A stretch of 64,000 bases of DNA from assembly GCF_019634775.1 (NCBI RefSeq), contig NZ_JAHCAS010000001.1, forward strand, positions 992,001-1,056,000, in the 5' to 3' direction. This document shows, one piece after another, positions 24,919-34,543 of the stretch (its first letter is position 1; each line of letters starts with the position of its first letter). A program made the translations under genes and the position numbers. This stretch comes from Dokdonella sp. Lineage in GTDB: Bacteria; Pseudomonadota; Gammaproteobacteria; Xanthomonadales; Rhodanobacteraceae. Under the pieces are notes generated by a model. It was not told the DNA's origin. It saw only the letters and a list, made by a program, of their open reading frames with translations, and did no database searches.

Positions 24919-25752
24919 ATGACCACCTCCCCTCGGCGCGTCACACGCCTCGTGCATGGCCAGCCAACCAGCGATGGCGCTGGCGTCAAGCTCAACCGCG
25001 TGATCGGCACGCAGGGATTCACGATGCTCGATCCGTTCCTGATGCTCGACGAGTTCCGCTCCGACCAGGCCGGCGACTACATCGCCGGTTTCCCGAGCCA
25101 TCCGCACCGTGGCTTCGAGACGGTCACCTACATGCTCGCCGGACGCATGCGCCACGCTGACAACCAGGGCAACAGAGGCCTGTTGACCGCCGGCAGCGTG
25201 CAGTGGATGACCGCAGGGCGCGGCATCGTGCATTCGGAGATGCCCGAGCAGGAAGACGGCCTGATGTGGGGCTTCCAGCTCTGGGTGAATCTGCCCGCGC
25301 ACGAGAAGATGCGCGCGCCGCGCTACCAGGACATCGCGCCGGAGGCGGTGCCCGAAGTCGCCGCCGCAGCGGGCGCGACGGTGCGCGTGATCGCCGGAAC
25401 CTTCGGTGGCGTCGAAGGGCCGGTGCAGGGCATCACCACCGCACCGCTCTACCTCGACCTGCATCTGGATGGCGGCGCAGCCCTCGACGTCCCGCTGCCG
25501 GCCGCGCACAGCGCCTTCGCCTACGTCTACGCCGGTGATGCCACGATCGGCAGCGAGCGCGTGCAGCGCGGCCAGCTCGCCGTGCTCGGTGAGGGCGGTG
25601 GCGTGCAGATCGCGGCCGACGCACCTGCGCGCATGATCCTCGTCGCCGCCCGCCCGCTGCACGAGCCGGTGGCGAAGTACGGCCCGTTCGTCATGAACAC
25701 GCAGGACGAGATCATGCAGGCGGTCAGGGATTACCGCGACGGGCGGTTCTGA
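24919..25752 (+). CDS. pirin family protein
   Basis: A 277-residue bicupin. The metal-binding motif is in FPSHPHRGFETVTYMLAG (two His, then Glu) with a further ligand in RGIVHSEMPEQEDGLMWGFQ. The sequence LNRVIGTQGFTMLDPFLMLDEF opens the N-terminal cupin. Pirins of this type are iron-binding proteins; some are quercetin dioxygenases, others redox-regulated binders. ATG 24919 is chosen because of the well-spaced GGAG. The gene stands alone, convergent with the reductase-like gene at 25789. Confidence 0.92.
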   Translation: MTTSPRRVTRLVHGQPTSDGAGVKLNRVIGTQGFTMLDPFLMLDEFRSDQAGDYIAGFPSHPHRGFETVTYMLAGRMRHADNQGNRGLLTAGSVQWMTAGRGIVHSEMPEQEDGLMWGFQLWVNLPAHEKMRAPRYQDIAPEAVPEVAAAAGATVRVIAGTFGGVEGPVQGITTAPLYLDLHLDGGAALDVPLPAAHSAFAYVYAGDATIGSERVQRGQLAVLGEGGGVQIAADAPARMILVAARPLHEPVAKYGPFVMNTQDEIMQAVRDYRDGRF

Positions 25753-25788
25753 AGATGCTGCGCTCGCCCAGGTGCTGGGCGGGGCCGA

Positions 25789-26787
25789 TCAACCGCGGCT
25801 GAGCAGGCGCTCGCGCGCCAGTTGCGTCTGCAGGCGAGTGATGCCTTCGGTCATGCTCACCTTCGGCACGTAGCCGAAATCGCGTTTCGCGGCGCTGAGG
25901 TTGAACCAGCTTGCGTGGTTGAACAGGTCGAGCATGTTGGCGTTGACCAGTGGCGATGGGCCATCGTCGCCCTGCAGGCGGGCGCCGGCGGCAAAGGCGC
26001 GCGCGGTCAGGCCGGCCAGGCGGCGCTTTTCCGGCGGAAAACCACCGGCGCGCAGCAGTGCGTTGAGGAAGGCTTCGATCGTCAGCGGTTCGCCCTGGGC
26101 GATGAAGTAGGTCTTGCCGGCAATCGGCGAACCAGGCGCGAGGCGCTCGATCGCGAGCGCGTGCGCTTCGGCCGCGTTGTCGACATGGCAGGGATCGATG
26201 CGCTTGTCGGGTTCGCCGAACAGGCGCAGCTTGCCGCGCCGGGCGAGATCGAGCAGAGCCGGGATGAACCTGGCTTCGCCATTGCCCCAGAGCAGGTGCG
26301 GGCGCAGCACGCAGGTGGCGAGGTTGCTGCCGTTGGCAGCGAGCACGCGTTGTTCTGCGAGTGCCTTGGTATGCGGCATTGGCGTCGACCAGCGGGGCGG
26401 ATACGGCCGGCTCTCATCGACGCCATCGAGATCTTCGTTGCCGATGACGACGCTGGCGCACGAGGTCAACAGCAGGCGCGGTACGCCGACCAGTTCGCAG
26501 GCACCGAGCACGCAGTCGGTCGAGCGCAGGTTGGCCTCGTGCAGTGCCTCGATGCTGGCCAGTGGATCGACGCAGCCGGCGGCATGCACGACCGCATCAC
26601 AACCGATCGCCGCCTCGACGACATCGTCGAAACCGCTGATGCTGCCGGGCTTCTGCTCGACCCCGGCGGCGGCCAGGGCCGGGTGTTCGCGGCGCACCAG
26701 CGCGCGCACGCGATGTCCCCGCGCGGCGAGCGCGGCGGCGATGCTGCGTCCGAGGAAACCGGTTGCTCCGGTCAGAAGTATCTGCAT
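25789..26787 (-). CDS. NAD-dependent epimerase/3-beta-HSD-like reductase with Tyr-to-Met change at the active site
   Basis: A 332-residue extended short-chain dehydrogenase. NAD-binding GATGFLGRSIAAALAARGH opens the protein, then DAVVHAAGCVDP and the Ser-bearing LLLTSCASVVIGNE. The catalytic YxxxK reads MPHTK, so the Tyr is Met while Lys is kept. Downstream features (LRPHLLWGNGEARFIPALL, DPCHVDNAAEAH) place it near the 3-beta-hydroxysteroid dehydrogenase/OleD branch. Without the Tyr it may be a binding protein, or use another proton donor. There is no ole cluster nearby. A sequencing error is possible but would need two base changes (ATG to TAC or TAT). Confidence 0.85.
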   Translation of the reverse strand: MQILLTGATGFLGRSIAAALAARGHRVRALVRREHPALAAAGVEQKPGSISGFDDVVEAAIGCDAVVHAAGCVDPLASIEALHEANLRSTDCVLGACELVGVPRLLLTSCASVVIGNEDLDGVDESRPYPPRWSTPMPHTKALAEQRVLAANGSNLATCVLRPHLLWGNGEARFIPALLDLARRGKLRLFGEPDKRIDPCHVDNAAEAHALAIERLAPGSPIAGKTYFIAQGEPLTIEAFLNALLRAGGFPPEKRRLAGLTARAFAAGARLQGDDGPSPLVNANMLDLFNHASWFNLSAAKRDFGYVPKVSMTEGITRLQTQLARERLLSRG

Positions 26788-27043
26788 GACGCTCGTGCTT
26801 CCGTCGCGCGGCGACGGCCCCTGCCGCGAAGTGTGCAGGAAAACCGTGGGGGATTTCGAGGGGAGACCTGCGGGAGCGTGGCGGAATCGACGTTTCGGCG
26901 CGAAAACCAGCGGCAGGGCACGCGCCCGGAGCGGGCTGTCGGACGGCTTCCGCGATGATGTCCCTCATGGCGCGGGCCGGCGCGTCATCGGGATGGATCG
27001 CGACCGGAGCGCTCCGCGCAGGAGCCGCTCACGGGAAATGAAC

Positions 27044-27427
27044 TCAGCGGATCGGAAACGTCTCCGCGCCGCCGTCGGCGGAGGAGGGTCGCTGCGTGGC
27101 CGGTGGACGCAGATGATCGCCGCACTGGTAGGCGCCCCAGCGTTGTTCACCATTGACGACGGCACCGAGTGGCTTGACCGTGTCTGCGCCCATGCTGGCG
27201 CCTTCGTTGCGCGCCATGATGTCGAGCTCGTCGTTGACCTTGGTGTTGCGGCGGTTGACCGGGCCGAGCTTGTCGAGCACCGAGACGGTGATCGTGCCGA
27301 GGTTGCGGCAGGCGCCGACGTCGTCGTTCCAGGCCACGCGCACGCGGCTGCCGGCGGCATCGAGCTTGATGCCCCAACTGCAGGCGGCGAGCGGAACGAC
27401 GAGGGCGGCGGCGAACAGGGCTTTCAT
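27044..27427 (-). CDS. DUF4156-like lipoprotein
   Basis: A 127-residue small lipoprotein. The N-terminus MKALFAAALVVPLAAC has a signal peptide and lipobox LAAC, so it should be lipidated at Cys16. The mature part contains CRNLGTITVSVLDK and an Asn/Asp-rich helix, then GADTVKPLGAVVNGEQRWGA and a second Cys (YQCG), in keeping with DUF4156 family members. It is probably periplasmic or outer-membrane attached. Function unknown. The gene is monocistronic, between the reductase-like gene and the M16 protease on the same strand. Confidence 0.85.
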   Translation of the reverse strand: MKALFAAALVVPLAACSWGIKLDAAGSRVRVAWNDDVGACRNLGTITVSVLDKLGPVNRRNTKVNDELDIMARNEGASMGADTVKPLGAVVNGEQRWGAYQCGDHLRPPATQRPSSADGGAETFPIR

Positions 27428-27565
27428 CGATGCATGATCGGCGATGGAAAAGGGCGTTCAGGCTAGCGGGATGATGCTGAATGGTCGCGGTTGCCCGGCA
27501 CAGGCGAAAAGCATCCCCTCAACCCTCTTGGCAGCGCCCCCCGCGGTGCAGGGGGAGCGAAGTGG
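27428..27565. terminator. spacer with GC hairpin after the M16 peptidase
   Basis: Within this spacer, CCCCC-N8-GGGGG (in GCCCCCCGCGGTGCAGGGGG, about 27537-27555) can form a stem just past the M16 stop. It may act as a terminator for the minus-strand transcript, though there is no T-run. Confidence 0.3.
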
Positions 27566-30394
27566 TCAGCGCACGACCTTGCCGTCGGCATCGAGCACCT
27601 TGACCTCGCCGAGGCCGAGGGCGCGGACCGGCTCCTCGATCTTCGCGAGATCACCGACCACGACCCAGGTGTAGGTGTCGGCACGGATGACCTCGCGCGC
27701 GGCGGCTTCGATGTCGGCATCCTTCAGGCCTTCGTAGCGTGCCTTCAGCGTGGTCGCGTAGTCGTCCGGGCGGCCGTACAGCGCATTGCTGGACAGCGTG
27801 CCGAGTACCGCGGCGGTGGTCTCGTAGCTGCCCGGCAGTGCGCGCACACGCTGTTCCCGGATCTTGGTGATCTCGTCCGCGCTCGGCGGGCGCTCGCCGA
27901 CGATGGCACGCGATTCGCGAAGGATCTCGGTGATGGACTCGGCGGTCTTGTCGGTCTGCACGGACACCGAGGCAATGAATGGGCGTTGTCCGAGCGCGTC
28001 ACTCATCGAGCTGCGCGCGCCGTAGGCCCAACGCTTGTCCTCACGCAGGTTCATGTTGAGGCGCGAGGTGAAGGTGCCACCGAACACGGCGTTCATGGTC
28101 GCGAGTTCGATGTTGTTGGCGGCCGTGGTCGACGGCGCCAGCGCACCGGCGAAGATCAGGGTCTGCGGGGCCGCCGGACGGTCGATCAGGAAAACGCGCG
28201 CCTGCTTCTGTGCGGCGACCGCTGGAATCGCCCGCTTGGGCGGCAGGGCGATGCGTGTCGCCGGCCATCGGCCGAAATGGCGGTCGAGCGCGGCGACGAT
28301 CTCGTCGAGTTCGATGTCACCGGCGACGAGCACGCGCACATTGTCCGGGCGGATCAGTTCGCTGTGGAAACGCTTCAGTTCCGCTGCATCGATCGCGCCG
28401 ATCGAGGCCTCCGTGCCGCTGCCGGTGAACGGAATCGCGTACGGATGACCCTCGCCGTACAGCAGTGGCGGCAGCGCGCGCAGGGCAAGCGCACCGGCTT
28501 CGGTCTTCTCCTGGGCGATGCCGGCCAGCCATTGGCCACGCACGCGTTCGATGTCGGCTTCGCGGAAGGCCGGGTTGCGCACGATGTCAGCGAACAATGC
28601 CAGCGAAGGTTCGAGTTCGGCTTTGAGTGCATTGAGCGAAACCGACGAGGCGTCGAGGCCCGAACCGGAATTGATGCGTGCGCCGAGGCGCTGGCTGCGG
28701 CGGGCGATCTCGAGCGAGTCGAGTGCCTGTGTGCCTTCGTCGAGCATGGCCATGGCGAACGACGAGGTGCCAAGCGGGCGACCGACGTCGCTGGCATAGC
28801 CGGCGGCGAACTGCAGCTGGATCTGCACGACCGGAATCGTGTCGCGCCGCGCGAGCACGACCTCGATGCCGTTGGCGAGCCTGCCGCGCTCGACCGCCGG
28901 AAAGCTCAGCGCCGGGAACGTGGTCACTGCGGGGACGCCGGCACTGCGGTCGACGTTGCTCTTGACTGTCGCGTACTCGCGCTTGGGCGGCAGCTTCGGC
29001 GCCGGCTTGCCTTTGGCCGGGCCGAGAGCCTTCGGCGGCGCCTCGTCGATCGCCTCGCCTTCCTTCGGCGGGCGCACGACCAGCGTGTAGTCACCTTTTG
29101 CGATCCAGCGCTTCGCCGCCGCCTTCACGCTGGCCGGCGTCGCCGCCTGCAGGCGCTGGTAGTCGATCTTCCAGGCATCCGGGCTGCCGCGGTAGACCTG
29201 CGCTTCGGCCAGCACGGTGGCCTTGCCGCTGAAGCCGCCGACTTTCTCGAGGCCGCGGATGAATCCGGCACGACTCGCCATCTTCGCGCGCGCAAGCTCG
29301 TCGTCGGTCGGCCCCTCGGCGAGGAACTTCTTCCACTCCTCGGCGATGGCCTTCTCGACCCGGGCCGGGTCGACGCCGGAACGCACATCGGCACTGAGCA
29401 TGAATTGGCTGACCAGGGCGAACGGTGCCACCTCGACGGAGACATCGTCGACCAGCTTGTCCTTGTAGACGAGGCGTTCGTACAGGCGTGAGGTCTTGCT
29501 GCCGCCGAGCGCAGCGGCGGCGAGCGTGAGCAGCGGCTGGTCGGCATGGCCGAGCTCGGCGACGTTCCACACGCGATGGATGCGCACCTGGGCGACATGG
29601 TCGACCTGTTCGCCGCGCGTCGAGGTCGTGCGTTGCGCGACCCAGGGCTGCTGGCGCGGCACCGGTGGGCCGGCCGGAATGTCGCCGAAGTAACGGGTGA
29701 CCTTGTCCAGCGCCACGGCAGGCGTGACATCACCGGCCAGAACGATGGTCGTATTGGCCGCGCCGTAGTAGTCGTGGAACCACTGCTTGACGTCATCCAG
29801 CGAGGCCGCGTCGAGGTCGGCCATCGAGCCGATCGTGTCGTGCTGGTACGGATGATTGGCCGGGAAGGTGTTGGCGAGGATGTTTTCCTCGACGCGTCCG
29901 TACGGGCGGTTCTCGCCCTGGCGCTTCTCGTTCTGCACGACGCCACGCTGGGTGTCGAGTTCGTGCTGGCCGATGGCGCCGAGCAGATGACCCATGCGAT
30001 CGGATTCCAGCCACAGCGTCATGTCGAGCGCGGTGGTCGGTACGGTCTGGAAGTAGTTCGTGCGGTCGAACCAGGTGGTGCCGTTCTGGTCGGTCGCGCC
30101 GACCTTCTCGAACGGCCCGAACCAGGTGCCTTTGTGGTTCTCCGAGCCCGAGAACATCAGGTGTTCGAACAGGTGCGCGAAACCCGTCTTGCCGGCCGGT
30201 TCGTCGGCCGAGCCGACGTGGTACCAGATGCTGACCGCGACCACCGGAGCCTTGTGGTCCTCGTGCACGATCAGGGTCAGGCCATTCGGCAGCACGTGGC
30301 GCGTGTACGGGATGTCGACAGCGTCAGCCGCGGCGAGGGCATGGCCGATGCAGCCGACGGCGGCAAGCACGGCTGCAGCGATACGCTTGTTCAT
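27566..30394 (-). CDS. M16 family zinc metallopeptidase (pitrilysin/insulinase type), exported
   Basis: A 942-residue periplasmic protease. It has a signal peptide (MNKRIAAAVLAAVGCIGHAL...AAADAVDI). The inverted zinc motif HxxEH is in FAHLFEHLMFSG near residue 75, with the third ligand Glu in the following helix. Two homologous halves are visible; the second (PVVQIQLQFAAGYASDVGRP) lacks the zinc motif, as expected for the inactive C-terminal domain. Such proteins degrade oligopeptides in the periplasm, sometimes as homo- or heterodimers. Its long, single-gene structure fits the fused-pair type. No partner is adjacent. Confidence 0.92.
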   Translation of the reverse strand: MNKRIAAAVLAAVGCIGHALAAADAVDIPYTRHVLPNGLTLIVHEDHKAPVVAVSIWYHVGSADEPAGKTGFAHLFEHLMFSGSENHKGTWFGPFEKVGATDQNGTTWFDRTNYFQTVPTTALDMTLWLESDRMGHLLGAIGQHELDTQRGVVQNEKRQGENRPYGRVEENILANTFPANHPYQHDTIGSMADLDAASLDDVKQWFHDYYGAANTTIVLAGDVTPAVALDKVTRYFGDIPAGPPVPRQQPWVAQRTTSTRGEQVDHVAQVRIHRVWNVAELGHADQPLLTLAAAALGGSKTSRLYERLVYKDKLVDDVSVEVAPFALVSQFMLSADVRSGVDPARVEKAIAEEWKKFLAEGPTDDELARAKMASRAGFIRGLEKVGGFSGKATVLAEAQVYRGSPDAWKIDYQRLQAATPASVKAAAKRWIAKGDYTLVVRPPKEGEAIDEAPPKALGPAKGKPAPKLPPKREYATVKSNVDRSAGVPAVTTFPALSFPAVERGRLANGIEVVLARRDTIPVVQIQLQFAAGYASDVGRPLGTSSFAMAMLDEGTQALDSLEIARRSQRLGARINSGSGLDASSVSLNALKAELEPSLALFADIVRNPAFREADIERVRGQWLAGIAQEKTEAGALALRALPPLLYGEGHPYAIPFTGSGTEASIGAIDAAELKRFHSELIRPDNVRVLVAGDIELDEIVAALDRHFGRWPATRIALPPKRAIPAVAAQKQARVFLIDRPAAPQTLIFAGALAPSTTAANNIELATMNAVFGGTFTSRLNMNLREDKRWAYGARSSMSDALGQRPFIASVSVQTDKTAESITEILRESRAIVGERPPSADEITKIREQRVRALPGSYETTAAVLGTLSSNALYGRPDDYATTLKARYEGLKDADIEAAAREVIRADTYTWVVVGDLAKIEEPVRALGLGEVKVLDADGKVVR

Positions 30395-30646
30395 GGGGTT
30401 CCTTCAGGGCTGGAATGCGCGGGGCGCGCAGGCTAACCGCGCCCGTCACCAACGGCAACCGCCGTGCGTCACGGCGATTCCCGCGCGCTGGCGTGACGCC
30501 GGGACGGAAGGCCACACGATCCAGGTGGGTGCGTCGTGCCACCGCACGGTCCGCCCCGGGCCGCCGTCGCCGTCCCCCCGCAGCGCGAAGCAGGAATCCC
30601 CGGCTCATGCCGCACCGCCGCATCGTTCCGGTACGATAGCGTCTCG
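30395..30646 (+). other. divergent intergenic region before plsC
   Basis: This 252-bp gap holds the M16 promoter (minus) and plsC promoter (plus). The only suggestive motif for plsC is TACGAT at about 30632 (a -10-like hexamer about 10 nt before the start). I see no repeat or hairpin of note. Confidence 0.3.
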
Positions 30647-31477
30647 ATGAGCGCATCCACGGACAGCACGACCCTGCCGCGCCGCCGCGATTTCATGCGG
30701 CCCGTGCGCTACGTGGTGCGCACGCCACTGCTCGCGCTGCACATCGCCCTGTCGCTGCCACTGGCGGTGCTCTCGCTCAATCCCTGGTTCGCGAAGATCC
30801 CGATCGGCCGGCGTCGCTTCGACCACGTCATGATCAGCTGGTGGTCGGGCACGATGGTGCGTCTGTTTGGTTTCCGCATCCGTCGCTTCGGCACGCCGCT
30901 GCCCGGCGCGGTCATGTACGTGGCCAACCACATCTCCTGGCTCGACATCGAGTTGATGCACAGCCAACGCGCGATCAGCTTCGTCGCCAAGAGCGAGATC
31001 GCGCGCTGGCCACTGGTCGGCTGGCTGGCCACCCGCGCCGGCACGATCTACCACCAGCGTGGCAACACCCATTCGATGAATTCGGTGATGGAGCGCGTGG
31101 TCGAACGGCTGCGTGGCGGTCGCCCGGTCGGCATCTTCCCCGAAGGTGGCACCGGCCGCGGCGACGAGGTGCGCGTCTTCCATGCGCGCGTGTTCCAGGC
31201 CGCGCTCGATGCCGAGGTGCCGGTGCAGCCGGTAGCGCTGCGCTATGGCCGCGACGGTCGCCAGGACCCCGCTGTGCCGTTCGCGCGGGGCGAACACTTC
31301 GCCGGCAATTTCTTCCGCCTGCTCGGCAATCCGTCGATGGATGCCGAGGTGCACTTCCTCGAACCGGTGCAATCGACGCCCGATGCGCGCCGGCGCATGG
31401 CCGAGGAGTCGCGCGCACGCATCATGGCCGCGCTCGGCCAAGTCGACACGAAGAAACGTCGCGGAGTCGAGGAGTGA
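30647..31477 (+). CDS. plsC: 1-acyl-sn-glycerol-3-phosphate acyltransferase
   Basis: A 276-residue membrane-bound acyltransferase that makes phosphatidic acid. The catalytic HX4D is NHISWLD (residue about 93), and the glycerol-phosphate motif is FPEGGTGRGDEV. An N-terminal basic region and one hydrophobic helix (PLLALHIALSLPLAVLSLNP) anchor it to the inner membrane. I start at ATG 30647 (MSASTDST); the longer frame upstream is implausible. It is coupled to the YheT-like hydrolase by a GTGA overlap. Confidence 0.9.
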   Translation: MSASTDSTTLPRRRDFMRPVRYVVRTPLLALHIALSLPLAVLSLNPWFAKIPIGRRRFDHVMISWWSGTMVRLFGFRIRRFGTPLPGAVMYVANHISWLDIELMHSQRAISFVAKSEIARWPLVGWLATRAGTIYHQRGNTHSMNSVMERVVERLRGGRPVGIFPEGGTGRGDEVRVFHARVFQAALDAEVPVQPVALRYGRDGRQDPAVPFARGEHFAGNFFRLLGNPSMDAEVHFLEPVQSTPDARRRMAEESRARIMAALGQVDTKKRRGVEE

Positions 31478-32493
31478 ACGCGGCCGACTACCGGCCGCCC
31501 CGCCTGCTGCGCAATCCGCATGTGCAATCCGTGCTCGCCTCCAGCGGCGTACGCCGCCTGCTGCATGCGCGCCGACGCGCCCTGCTCGAGGACGGTGCCG
31601 TCGCACATGTGCTCGACTGCGGCGACGGAGTGCGTCTGCAGGGATTCCACACCGCGCAGCGCGCGCAGGCGCAGGCGCGCGGCCTCGTCGTCCTGCTGCA
31701 CGGCTGGGAAGGCAGCGTCACCTCGAGTTACCTGCTGCACACCGGCGCGCGCCTGCTCGCCGAGGGCTTCGACGTGTTCCGCCTCAACTTCCGCGACCAC
31801 GGCGACACACATCATCTCAACCGTGGCCTGTTCCACTCCTGCCGGATCGATGAAGTCGTCGGTGCGGTCGGTGCGATCTCGCGCATGTTCCCGCGATGGC
31901 CCCTGGCCGTCGCCGGCTTCTCGCTAGGCGGCAACTTCGCCCTGCGCGTCGCCCTGCGCGCACCCGGCGCCGGCATCGACCTGAGCTACGCGCTGGCCGT
32001 CTGTCCGGCCATCAACCCGCGCGGCGTGCTGCACGCGATCGAGTCGGCGCCGTGGTTCTACGAACACTACTTCCTGCGCAAATGGCGCCGCTCGCTGCTG
32101 CTCAAGCAGCGCGCTTTTCCCGATGCCGACCTGTTCGATGCCGCCGACCTGCGCGGCAACCTGCGGGAGATGACCCGCATGCTGGTCCAGCGCCACACCG
32201 ACTTCGGCACGCTGGAGGCCTACCTCGACGGCTACTCGATCGCCGGCGACCGCCTCGCCGCGCTCGCCGTGCCTGCCACCATCCTCACCGCCGCCGACGA
32301 CCCGATCATCCCGGTCGAGGACTTCCACGTCCTGGTCCTGCCGCCCATCGCCGAACTCGACATCGCCCCCGGTGGCGGCCACTGCGGCTTCATCCGCGAT
32401 CTCTCGCTGAGAAGCTGGACCGAGGACTACATCGCCGAGCGGATGGCGGCACGGCTGAGCGCGTCGCGACGAGCCGACGATCCAGGCACCTGA
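31474..32493 (+). CDS. alpha/beta hydrolase of the YheT (UPF0017) family
   Basis: A 339-residue hydrolase. The nucleophile elbow is AGFSLGGNFALRVALR (Ser), the acid is in TAADDPIIPVEDFH, and the catalytic His in APGGGHCGFIRD. The N-terminal RLLRNPHVQSVLAS and oxyanion HGWEGSVTSSYLLHT are typical of YheT/ABHD1-3 hydrolases, thought to act on lipids or esters. GTG 31474 overlaps the plsC stop (GTGA), with GAGGA just upstream, so a lipid-related role is likely by context. The family's exact substrate is unknown. Confidence 0.9.
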   Translation: MNAADYRPPRLLRNPHVQSVLASSGVRRLLHARRRALLEDGAVAHVLDCGDGVRLQGFHTAQRAQAQARGLVVLLHGWEGSVTSSYLLHTGARLLAEGFDVFRLNFRDHGDTHHLNRGLFHSCRIDEVVGAVGAISRMFPRWPLAVAGFSLGGNFALRVALRAPGAGIDLSYALAVCPAINPRGVLHAIESAPWFYEHYFLRKWRRSLLLKQRAFPDADLFDAADLRGNLREMTRMLVQRHTDFGTLEAYLDGYSIAGDRLAALAVPATILTAADDPIIPVEDFHVLVLPPIAELDIAPGGGHCGFIRDLSLRSWTEDYIAERMAARLSASRRADDPGT

Positions 32494-32570
32494 CCGGGGT
32501 GCGCCGCGCGGCCCGGACATCCACCGTTCGCATGGCCAACCGGCGGCGTGATCGAAGCGGGTGCGAACAC

Positions 32571-32957
32571 TCAGCCGGCAGCGTTGCGGATGATCCCGAC
32601 CAGGCCGGCGATGAGCAGGGCAAGCACCGGAATCATGGACAGCGCGAAACCCAGACCACGTCGCGCCGGTGCGGCGGTATAGCTGCGCCAGTAGATGAGC
32701 CGGCCGATCAGGTACACGGCACCGATGCCCGCGATGTACTGCGCCGGCCAGTATTTCGCGGCGATGTACAGCGCGGGCAGGAACATCACCATCAGCTCGA
32801 GGGTGTTCATCTGCACCCGGTAGGCACGCTCGAACATCTCGTGTCCGGACACGGCCGGTGCCTTGACGCCGTATCGGCCGCGCGCGCGGCCGACCAGGAT
32901 CGCGAAGAACACCAGCTGCACCACGGCAAGCAGCGCGACGAGATCAATGTGGTTCAT
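32571..32957 (-). CDS. MAPEG family protein
   Basis: A 128-residue protein with four transmembrane helices, typical of membrane-associated proteins in eicosanoid and glutathione metabolism. Signature pieces are ERAYRVQMNTLELMVMFLPA, a near-exact MAPEG core including the Arg/Asn/Glu residues that bind glutathione, and IGRLIYWRSY. It probably forms trimers in the inner membrane. Substrate is unknown. Start ATG 32957 (MNHIDLVALLA). A glutathione transferase or peroxidase role is inferred from the family. Confidence 0.9.
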   Translation of the reverse strand: MNHIDLVALLAVVQLVFFAILVGRARGRYGVKAPAVSGHEMFERAYRVQMNTLELMVMFLPALYIAAKYWPAQYIAGIGAVYLIGRLIYWRSYTAAPARRGLGFALSMIPVLALLIAGLVGIIRNAAG

Positions 32958-33067
32958 GGCTTCCCCCTGTGCATGGCATGCGGGCAGTGACACGCACCAG
33001 GGTCGGCTGCGCGGGTCACCGCGCGGATGGGCGCGCCGATGGCAATCGCCGCGCCGGCCCTGGCAGT

Positions 33068-34543
33068 TCAATCCGCCGGCACCGTCCTTTCCCGCGCCCA
33101 GGCACGCAAGGCCTCGACCTGGCTGGCCATCATCACCGAGAGCGGGCGCGTGGCGCGCGCTTCGTCGATGAGATGGGCGGTATCGAGCGGGCGGTTGGCG
33201 GCGGCGGCGGCGTACAGACCGGCGACGACGAGTTGTTCGATTTCCGCGCCGGAGAAACCTGCGCTGGCGCGGGCGACCTCGGCCAGGTCGAACTGCGCCG
33301 GGTCGAGATCGCGCTTGGCGAGGTGGATGCGGACGAGTTCGACGCGGGTCGCTTCGTCCGGCAGGTCGACGAAGAAGATCTCGTCGAAGCGACCCTTGCG
33401 CAGCAGTTCGGGTGGCAGTGCCTGCACGTCGTTGGCGGTGGCGACGAGGAAGACCGGTGTCTTGCGCTCGGCCATCCAGGTGAGCAGGTATCCAAGCACG
33501 CGGCGCGAGACGCCATCGTCGTTGCCGGCGGTGGCGAGCGCTTTCTCGATCTCGTCGAGCCAGAGCACGCAGGGCGCTAGCAATTCGGCGCTCTTCAGCG
33601 CGCCGCGCAGGTTGCGCTCGGTTTCGCCATGGTACTTGTTGTACAGCGCGCCGATGTCCAGGCGCAGCAGGGGCACGCCGAAGCCGCCGGCAACGGCCTT
33701 GGCGGCGAGACTTTTGCCGCAGCCCTGCACGCCGAGCAGGAGGATGCCTTTCGGTGGGTCGAGCCTGACCGGCATCTTGCGGCCGACGAAGGCCGGTTCG
33801 CGCTGGGCGATCCAGCGCTTGAGGCGGCCGAGGCCGGCGACATCGGTGAAGCGTGCGGTTTCGTACTCGAAGTGCAGCAGATTGTCGCGGTCGAGCAGGG
33901 CGAACTTGGCCTTGGCGAGTTCGGGCAGGTCGGCGGGCCCGAGCGCGCCGTCGGCATAGATCAACTTGCGCACGATGCGCCGGGCGTCGGCGACGGTGAG
34001 GCCGCGCAGGTTGCGCACGACGGTGCGCGCGGCCTCGGGATCGACTTCGACGCGCCGGCCGTGCTCGCGCGAATAGTTGAACGCCTCCTCGCGCACGATC
34101 TTCGCCAGCGCGTCGGCATCGGGCAGGGCGAGCTCGAAGCGCGTCGCCATCGGTGCAAGGTCGTCGGGCAGTTCGATGCGCGCGCCGACCAGCACGAGGG
34201 TATGTTCGGCGGCATCCTGGCGCAGCACGATCTCGCGCAGCAGGCGCAGCGTCATCGTGTAGCGCAGGTACGGCTGGAAATCGAGCAGCAGGAACACGGC
34301 TGGCTCGGGGCGCTGCTTGATCGTGGTCAGGGTGAGCGTGGCATCGGGCAGGCCTTCGATCTCGTCGTCGTCCATGTCCAGCCGACGCAGGCCATCGGTG
34401 ATGCTCCACTGGTACAGCGGGCGCAGGCTCTGCGCGATGGCGTGCCGGAAACTTTCGATGACGCGTTTTTCCTCGGGCGTTTCGACGACCAGCAATGGCG
34501 TGCGCGCGCGCAACAGGGTGGCGAGGTCCTGGTTGGCTCCCAT
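33068..34543 (-). CDS. AAA+ ATPase, Ycf46-like
   Basis: A 491-residue protein. The N-terminal half is a predicted regulatory region with RPEPAVFLLLDFQPYL and the C-terminal half is a single AAA+ domain: Walker A LLGVQGCGKSLAAKA, Walker B VLWLDEIEKAL, sensor 1 LVATANDVQALPPELLRKGR, and RFDEIFFVDLPDEATR. The sequence matches the Ycf46/CcmS-like uncharacterised AAA family. The cellular role is unknown, though Ycf46 affects CO2 use in cyanobacteria. Start at ATG 34543 (MGANQDLATLLRART). It is divergent from the TPR gene at 34682. Confidence 0.87.
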   Translation of the reverse strand: MGANQDLATLLRARTPLLVVETPEEKRVIESFRHAIAQSLRPLYQWSITDGLRRLDMDDDEIEGLPDATLTLTTIKQRPEPAVFLLLDFQPYLRYTMTLRLLREIVLRQDAAEHTLVLVGARIELPDDLAPMATRFELALPDADALAKIVREEAFNYSREHGRRVEVDPEAARTVVRNLRGLTVADARRIVRKLIYADGALGPADLPELAKAKFALLDRDNLLHFEYETARFTDVAGLGRLKRWIAQREPAFVGRKMPVRLDPPKGILLLGVQGCGKSLAAKAVAGGFGVPLLRLDIGALYNKYHGETERNLRGALKSAELLAPCVLWLDEIEKALATAGNDDGVSRRVLGYLLTWMAERKTPVFLVATANDVQALPPELLRKGRFDEIFFVDLPDEATRVELVRIHLAKRDLDPAQFDLAEVARASAGFSGAEIEQLVVAGLYAAAAANRPLDTAHLIDEARATRPLSVMMASQVEALRAWARERTVPAD

